Assembly: GCA_954871525.1 (NCBI GenBank)
Contig: OX940863.1
Coordinates: 1,526,001 to 1,590,000, forward strand
Origin: Parietaria judaica
Lineage: Eukaryota > Streptophyta > Magnoliopsida > Rosales > Urticaceae
Direction of reading: 5' to 3'
DNA: 64,000 nucleotides
Both the position numbers and the translations under genes were made by a program. The notes under the pieces are model-generated. The model was not told where the DNA came from and made no database searches. It saw only the letters and a program-made list of their open reading frames with translations. This document shows, in pieces, positions 58,271 to 64,000 of this stretch. Each line of letters begins with the position of its first letter. The first letter of the stretch is position 1.

Positions 58271-60195
58271 ATGGGATCCGAAACAGAGCTTAAAATTCCT
58301 ATAGTTGATCTGACTAAAGAAAATCTGAAGCCGGGGTCGGAGGAATGGTCAACGGCATGCAGAGAAGTCAGACAAGCCTTCGAAGAGTACGGCTGTTTCG
58401 AAGCCATTTACGACAAGATTCCCGAAGAGCTTCACCAGTCGGTGTTTTCGGACTCCAAAGATCTGTTTGATCTTCCTTTGGATAGCAAAATGCAAATGAC
58501 AAGTGAGAGACCTTACCACGGCTATTATGGCCAGTTCTCAGCTGTTCCTCGCTATGAATCCATGGCGATAGATAACGCTTCAACTCCCGAAGGCTGCCAA
58601 AAGTTCACCGACATCATGTGGCCCTCGGGAAATCGCGGTTTTTGGTAAGTCTTTGTTTTTAGTTTGGAGTTTGGATTTTGGTGTGCCCACATGTTCGGAA
58701 AATGAAAGTTTTCGGAACATTCTTCGGTTAAATTGATAAAGCGATTATTAGTAAGAAATGTGAAATTATGCTTGATAAAAAAAATTTCCCTCATAATATA
58801 TAATTTGTTACACTAATACTAATGAGAGAGCCAGGAAAAACAACTTTTAATTAGCTGTTTTTTTTTTTTATATAATTATTTTTCCTTTAATAAAATCATA
58901 AACTTATATTTGATTTGGTTGACCGCTGTATTGTGTTAATTTTTTCTTTTCAATTTTTTTCGGTTTTGTGTTCGCAGATTTGAGCCTTATATATAATAAG
59001 ACCTTAAAGATACAAATTCAAATACACTTGTTTGGGTTATCGTAGCTTTTGTTTTTGATGTACATGAAATTGCTTATATATTGTGTGAACAAAAACAGTG
59101 AGAATGCTAAGTCCATGGCGAAGCTGTTGTCGGAATTGTACGAATTGGCGACGAGAATGGTGTTCGATAGCTACGGCGTGGAGAGGCTTTTCAGTTCCAA
59201 TATAGAGATGACTTCATACCTTCTGCGATTCTTCAAGTATAGAACTCGGCAAGAGAACGAGGGCGACATGGGGCTGCTGTGCCACGTGGACAGGACATTC
59301 ATGTCCATAGTCCATCAGCATCAAGTTCATGGCCTTCAGGTCAAAACCAAGGAGGGTCTGTGGATCGACGTCAAACCGTCGCCGACATCATTTCTGATCA
59401 TCGCCGGCGACATAGTCGGGGTACTTATATAAATACACGTGATTCATAAGACACCGGCGCCTCTCTCAATAAGTTGAATTTAAAAAAAAAATTCAAGAAA
59501 ACTGATCAAACAACCCTAACAAGTTTCATATGTTGATTCGGTTAAAAACACTCATGGCCGGCCCTGAGCTCGTCATTTTTAGTCAGGGCCCTAGGCTATC
59601 TAAAATTTTGGGACCCTTAAGAATTTAAAAATTAAATTTTGTTTATATTTAATTAAGTATACAACAATCTATCTAATAAAATTAGGGCCCTTAAAATTTT
59701 GGGGCCCAAGGCGCCCGCCTTGCTCGCCTATAGCCAGGGCCGGCCCTGAAAACACTCATTCCTATAATGACTTGGGACGGTTCATTTTTATCGTGTTTAA
59801 CTGGGTCTATTAATCGGGCTCTCGAACCTATTATTTAGTCCTATTCGTGTTGATCAGAGTCGAATTCATTTAAGTAATTTTCAAATCCTTTCACTAAAAT
59901 GAAAATTCTGTTATATACATATATAACAGAAGTTAATTATGATATATAATTGCAAGTGTAGGTTTGGAGCAATGATAGAGTTCGTCCCTGTGAGCATCAA
60001 GTGATAGTGAAGGACAACAAGGATCGATACTCTATTGGATTGTTTGCCTTCATAAATGGTGTGATCGAAGTTCCTCAAGAGTTGGTTGATGAAGAACACC
60101 CTTTGCTTTATAAAGCAATTGATAACTTTGGGTGGCTTAGCTTCCAAGCGAAAAGGAAAGCTCCATTTCCTATCAAAGACTATTGTGCCATCTGA
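58271..60195 (+). CDS. 2-oxoglutarate/Fe(II) dioxygenase, AOP-like, gene 3
   Basis: Third member of the array, 309 residues. Exons 58271-58644, 59099-59420, 59962-60195; phases as in genes 1 and 2. The N-terminus (SETELKIPIVDL, KPGSEEWS, EEYGCFEAIYDKIPEEL) is the most typical AOP1-like one of the three. Iron ligands His187, Asp189 (HVD) and His244; 2-oxoglutarate residues Arg254 and Ser256 (RYS). Exon 2 ends IVG where genes 1 and 2 end ALM or PLM, a local change next to the active-site strand. A 196-bp hAT MITE lies in intron 2. The gene looks intact; substrate unknown. Confidence 0.9.
59553..59748. mobile_element. hAT-type MITE in intron 2 of dioxygenase gene 3
   Basis: The ends CATGGCCGGCCCTG and CAGGGCCGGCCCTG are themselves palindromic, and the 8-bp flank AAAACACT is repeated (59545-59552, 59749-59756). 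196 bp, no coding capacity. The same GGGCCGGCCC end occurs at about 42391 and 57236. Confidence 0.78.
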
Positions 60196-60771
60196 TTGCA
60201 ACCACAAAGTTGCATATAATTGGGTCAATAATATTAATCTCGTCATGTATTGCTGTTTAGTTTCGTTATGTGTAATGTGTGTGTGCTTTACTGTACTTGT
60301 GTTCATATTGGTTGTGTTTTTTTTTTTCTTCCCAATAAAGAACTATACTCTTTGTATAGTTGTATCTATAGTAATAATGTATATGATTGTCTCATTTCAA
60401 TTCAATTGTATGAGCATGTATATGATTGATTGGTGATCATGATTATTCTTGAGTTTCATTATTAATTCAAATGTATATAGCTTGTAATTATAATTGGCAG
60501 ATCCCCCATGAAATTTGATAATATGCTCATTATTTTAAATATAAAAGCAGTTAATAATTGATAAAATACTATTGATCTCATTTGATAAACTAATATATGA
60601 TAAAATATTAAGGAGTAAGTCATGTGTTTGCACACAATTAATTAATTCATTTTTTTGTCGTTTTTAAAAAGAGTAAAGAGGCACAACTTCTACTTGTTCT
60701 TTTTTCTTTTTCTTTTTGAAGAGGTCATTGTTGTCAAAATACAAGTCAATCTTTCTAGTCGTTTTTTTAAA
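60196..60771. other. Downstream region of dioxygenase gene 3
   Basis: 3' flank with AT-rich DNA; possible polyadenylation words (AATAAA near 60335). No gene seen. Ends with the target duplication of the Mutator-like element. Confidence 0.4.
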
Positions 60772-62821
60772 GGGTTCTCTAGCTAAATAGCCAAATTGAA
60801 ACGTTTAATTAGTCAAATAGCCAACCTTTCTTTTTTCTTTGCAAAATAGCCAAATTCATGATGTGGCTATTTGATAACATATTTTATACCTATAATACCC
60901 TTTTAATTAACCTATTATTATTATTATTATTATTATTATTTTATTTTCGTAATTAATTAAAAAGGAAATTAATTAATCGTGCTTAATTACAGCTAATCAC
61001 TATTTATTTTTAAAAAATTAAAATTTTCAAAAATCAAAATGGAAAATTACAGTTTATACGATTTGTTTTCAAAACTTATTTTATGGAAAATCAACGATAC
61101 AACATATTAACGTGTATTAACAAAATTAATTTTCTTAAAAATAAGAACATTTACTTGTTTTACAGAAAAACTATATTAACGTGTATTAACTAAGTTAATT
61201 TATTTAAAAATATAAAATCGTGATTAAAAAATTTAACAAAAATTATACTATCATCTATATATATTTGGATTTTGTATTAATGTGGTTAATTCACGGTGTT
61301 TGTGTTAGATATTAGATTGTATTAATGTGGTTAATTCATGTTTTTGTTATATATTAGATTGTATTAATGTGGTTAATTCACGTTTTTGTTAGATATTAGG
61401 TTGTATTAATGTGGTTAATACACGTTTTTGTTAGATATTAGGTTGTTTTAATATTAGATATTATGTTGTATTAATATGGTTAATTCACTTTTATGTTAGA
61501 TATAATGAGGAGGACGAAATCAAGTGCGAAGAAGCAAACGACTGTGGAACTGACAACGGAAACGGCAGCGACAGTAGTGGAAACGGCAGTTAATTCCTGT
61601 TCACAGCATCGGGATCGAATGATGTTCCAATTGTGGTTGTTATAAAATTGATATTTGGGTTGTACGAGTTTTTCATCACATGATGTTCATCGTCACTTTA
61701 AAAATCAAATTTATTTTTTCTTTCAATATGAACCTCTTATATAACTGTTAAATGGTTGGTTGATATGCAGATTTTAGATTGTAGTAACGTGGTTGGTTCA
61801 CGTTTTTTTTACATATTAAATTGTATTAATGTGGTTAATTCACGTTTTTGTTAGTTATTAGGTTGTATTAATGTGGTTAATACATGTTTTTGTTAGATAT
61901 TAACGTGTATTAATGTGGTTAATTCACGGTTTTTGTTAGATGTTAGATTGTATTAAAAGCCTGCTAAGGAGAACCCAGTAAATTGCACTACACTCACGCA
62001 CTTATTTTCAGGAATGTTGTTAATTCACGTTTTCATAAACAGCTGGAATTATTATTTGGTTATTAATTAAAAAAGAAAATTATTATTGAATAACCCGTTC
62101 TAATGTTTGATTATTTAATTAATGAGAAAATACTATCCATATTTATATAAAAATAGTCAGCCAACATGATGAACACGATCTCATGTGGATATTATTTGAT
62201 TTTTTAATTAATTAAATAATTAAAAATGAATTTGAATAATATGCATAATAATAGGTAATTAGTTATCAAATTAATACGTGATTAGTCACATTTATTGGTT
62301 CCATTTTAATTTTTAAAATTTTCATTTTTGAAAATCAAAACTCGCGTATAAATTCAACCTCGTGTATAATTTTTGTTAAAATTTTTAATCACGATTTTTA
62401 ATTTTTAAAAAAATTAACTTAGTTAATACACGTTAATATAGTTTTTCTGTAAAGCAAGTAAATGTTCTTATTTTTAAGAAAAATTAACTTTGTTAATACA
62501 CGTTAATATGTTGTATCGTTGATTTTCCATAAAATAATTTTTGAAAACAAATCGTATAAATTGTAATTTTCCATTTTAATTTTTGAAAATTTTAATTTTT
62601 AAAAAATAAACAGTGATTAGCTGTAATTAGGCACGATTAATTAATTTCCTTTTTAATTAATTACAAAAATAATAATAATAGGTTAATTAAAAGGGTATTA
62701 TAGGTATAAAATCTGTAATTAAATAGCCACCTCATCAATTTGGCTATTTTGCAAAGAAAAAATAAAGGTTGGCTATTTGGCTAATTAAACGTTTCAATTT
62801 GGCTATTAAGAGCCATTTCTC
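60772..62821. mobile_element. Mutator-like non-autonomous element, 2050 bp, long inverted repeats
   Basis: The arms run about 450-480 bases (60772 to about 61250 and about 62365 to 62821) and are clearly inverted copies: TAGCCAAATTGAAACGTTTAATTAG at the left, its complement at the right, continuing through TTTTATACCTATAATACCC. The flanks are TTTTTTAAA on both sides (60763-60771, 62822-62830), a 9-bp duplication. Between the arms are tandem subrepeats (61267-61503 and 61770-61960) and a GC-richer patch (61504-61593). No transposase. Confidence 0.78.
61267..61960. repeat. Tandem 41-bp subrepeats inside the Mutator-like element
   Basis: The unit is about 41 bases, containing TTGTATTAATGTGGTTAATTC and CGTTTTTGTTAGATATTA. 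Roughly five or six copies lie at 61267-61503 and about four at 61770-61960, all in the same direction, separated by a unique patch. Copies differ at a few positions. Confidence 0.75.
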
Positions 62822-62830
62822 TTTTTTAAA

Positions 62831-64000
62831 CTAGGGGTAATTGCTATTTTTTTTTTCTTCTAATAGGGATCAAATGTTTTAAAAAAAAAATAAGCTCAGC
62901 AGACTAACATGCAAAATTCAAAGGGAGTCTGATATAAAACATGATATGTATGTGATGATTTTGCTACTTCAATAAGGAGAATAGAAGAACCTTTGTTAGT
63001 ATATTATATATAAGAAGTAGGAAAATTTGTTTTTTTTTTTTCTTTTATACAATCAACTTTTCATTTTAGCACAAATATACTCTCAAATTTAAAAAAACAG
63101 CAAAAGTATACCTTCAAATATACCTACTGATAGAATTTAATTTTAAAATACCCAAAACTACCCCTTAAAATTTTCAGAAATTCTTACCATATACAATTAT
63201 ACTTTTGTGCAACGCTGACTCTAATTAACATCACTAAATTATACCTTGATGAGATGGCGATATGATAAGAAGAGGGAATGAGAAAAGAAATCGGGAGCAT
63301 GTTTTTAATTTCTTTTGTTTAATTAATTTTAAAAAAAAAGGAGAAATAAAAGGTAAAATTATCAAAATGTACATTAAGGGTATACTTTAGCTCTTCTTGA
63401 AACTTGAGGGTATATTTTTGCTAAAAGTAAAAGTTGAGGGTATAAGAAACACATTTCCCTAAAAATTAGGTACTAACTTAACTAGCAGGAAAACGACAAG
63501 TCGTATTGTAATGAGAAAAACAGCCCACTGTAATTTATTAAACAACATGTCGTCCCTTTTGAGTAATTAATGAAACATCAAGGAAGGTATCTATTCAATA
63601 TTTCTATGTGCAGTACTTCTTCTTCTGAGTTCTAATTACTAATTATTTATTCATCTTTCCATCACAATAAATGACCGTGTTTGGCAAGGTATTTTTGTGT
63701 ACGAGCATCAGAAACGAAATAAATGGTTTGAATATCGAAACAAATTTGATAATCAATAACATTTTCTTTGTGGAACTTAAAGAATAATCATTAAAAAAAA
63801 ATGTGTCATGGGACTCCCCAACTAATAGATTGATTAAGATATCATATATAATAATGAAGCCTTTCTGTTCGGACGTGCATAAATTTTCATCTTATTGTGA
63901 GGCCTTGGCTCTACTATCGTTGGTGTTTTTTTTTTAATAATATATTCCAAATCACATAATGTGATTATAAATTAGTAACATTATTGTCCTCGTAATTATG
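62831..64000. other. AT-rich DNA to the window end
   Basis: Includes the MITE-like element at 63020-63460. Elsewhere I see no gene; 63490-63520 has another AACGACA-type word. The window ends without a recognisable coding exon. Confidence 0.4.
63020..63460. mobile_element. MITE-like element, TACCCTCAAGTTT family, copy 2
   Basis: The left arm (GGAAAATTTGTTT, CAATCAACTTTTCATTTTAGCA, AAATATACTCTCAAATTT) and right arm (AAACTTGAGGGTATATTTTTGCTAAAAG, AAAGTTGAGGGTATAAGAAACACATTTCCC) are inverted copies of each other and resemble the arms at 50594-50973. Target duplication not resolved. Confidence 0.6.

Noticed and set aside
60086..60436. Hydrophobic frame after dioxygenase gene 3
   Set aside because: It overlaps the last exon in another frame and its hydrophobicity comes from T-rich 3' UTR sequence.
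61267..61960. Possible CRISPR-like array
   Set aside because: The repeats are contiguous with no distinct spacers and lie inside a plant transposon.
1..64000. tRNA, rRNA or snRNA genes
   Set aside because: No cloverleaf, A/B box pair or conserved rRNA segment was noticed on reading; a covariance-model scan was not possible, so weak candidates may be missed.

Overview
The window is nuclear DNA from a flowering plant, most likely a eudicot. Genes have many short GT-AG introns and sit in AT-rich intergenic DNA full of plant transposons (a Ty3/gypsy Tat-type element, LINE remnants, several MITE families). The gene families present are plant ones: MOT1, PDR-type ABCG, DUF2921 and AOP-like dioxygenases. 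Nothing prokaryotic, viral or organellar was recognised. The species cannot be named from the sequence.

Layout. 1-690: decayed LINE RNase H fragment. 1750-3198 (+): two-exon molybdate transporter of the MOT1 family. 3480-9854 (-): 20-exon PDR-type ABCG transporter (gene A), convergent with MOT1. 11419-18401 (-): Ty3/gypsy Tat-like retrotransposon with a 5-bp target duplication, a truncated 3' LTR and five in-frame stops. 18781-19727: a second copy of the LINE fragment, into which a 2.7-kb solo LTR (19728-22461) is inserted. 23111-23403: MITE. 24811-24960: orphan copy of the MOT1 3' flank. 25409-31444 (-): ABCG gene B, tandem paralogue of A with the same 20-exon structure. 33776-37003 (-): intronless DUF2921 membrane protein. 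41925-49589 (+): ABCG gene C, 21 exons, opposite orientation. 51064-53313, 54178-55873 and 58271-60195 (+): three tandem three-exon 2-oxoglutarate/Fe(II) dioxygenases of the AOP type. The rest is AT-rich DNA with MITEs, including a 2.05-kb Mutator-like element at 60772-62821.

How it works together. The three ABCG genes keep both nucleotide-binding domains and open frames across all reconstructed exons; they should encode full-size plasma-membrane exporters close to the NpPDR1/ABCG40 group. The three dioxygenases keep the His-Asp-His iron site and the 2-oxoglutarate-binding Arg/Ser. A block of exporters beside a block of tailoring oxygenases resembles a specialised-metabolism locus; this is inference from position only.

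Duplication history readable in the sequence: genes A and B arose by a tandem duplication that also copied the MOT1 3' flank. Exon 15 still encodes 97 identical residues in A and B although their introns are strongly diverged. The LINE fragment copies are about 97% identical and share flanking DNA, so that duplication looks younger. Exon coordinates were derived by hand from splice consensus, reading frame and comparison among the three ABCG genes; an error of a base or two is possible.
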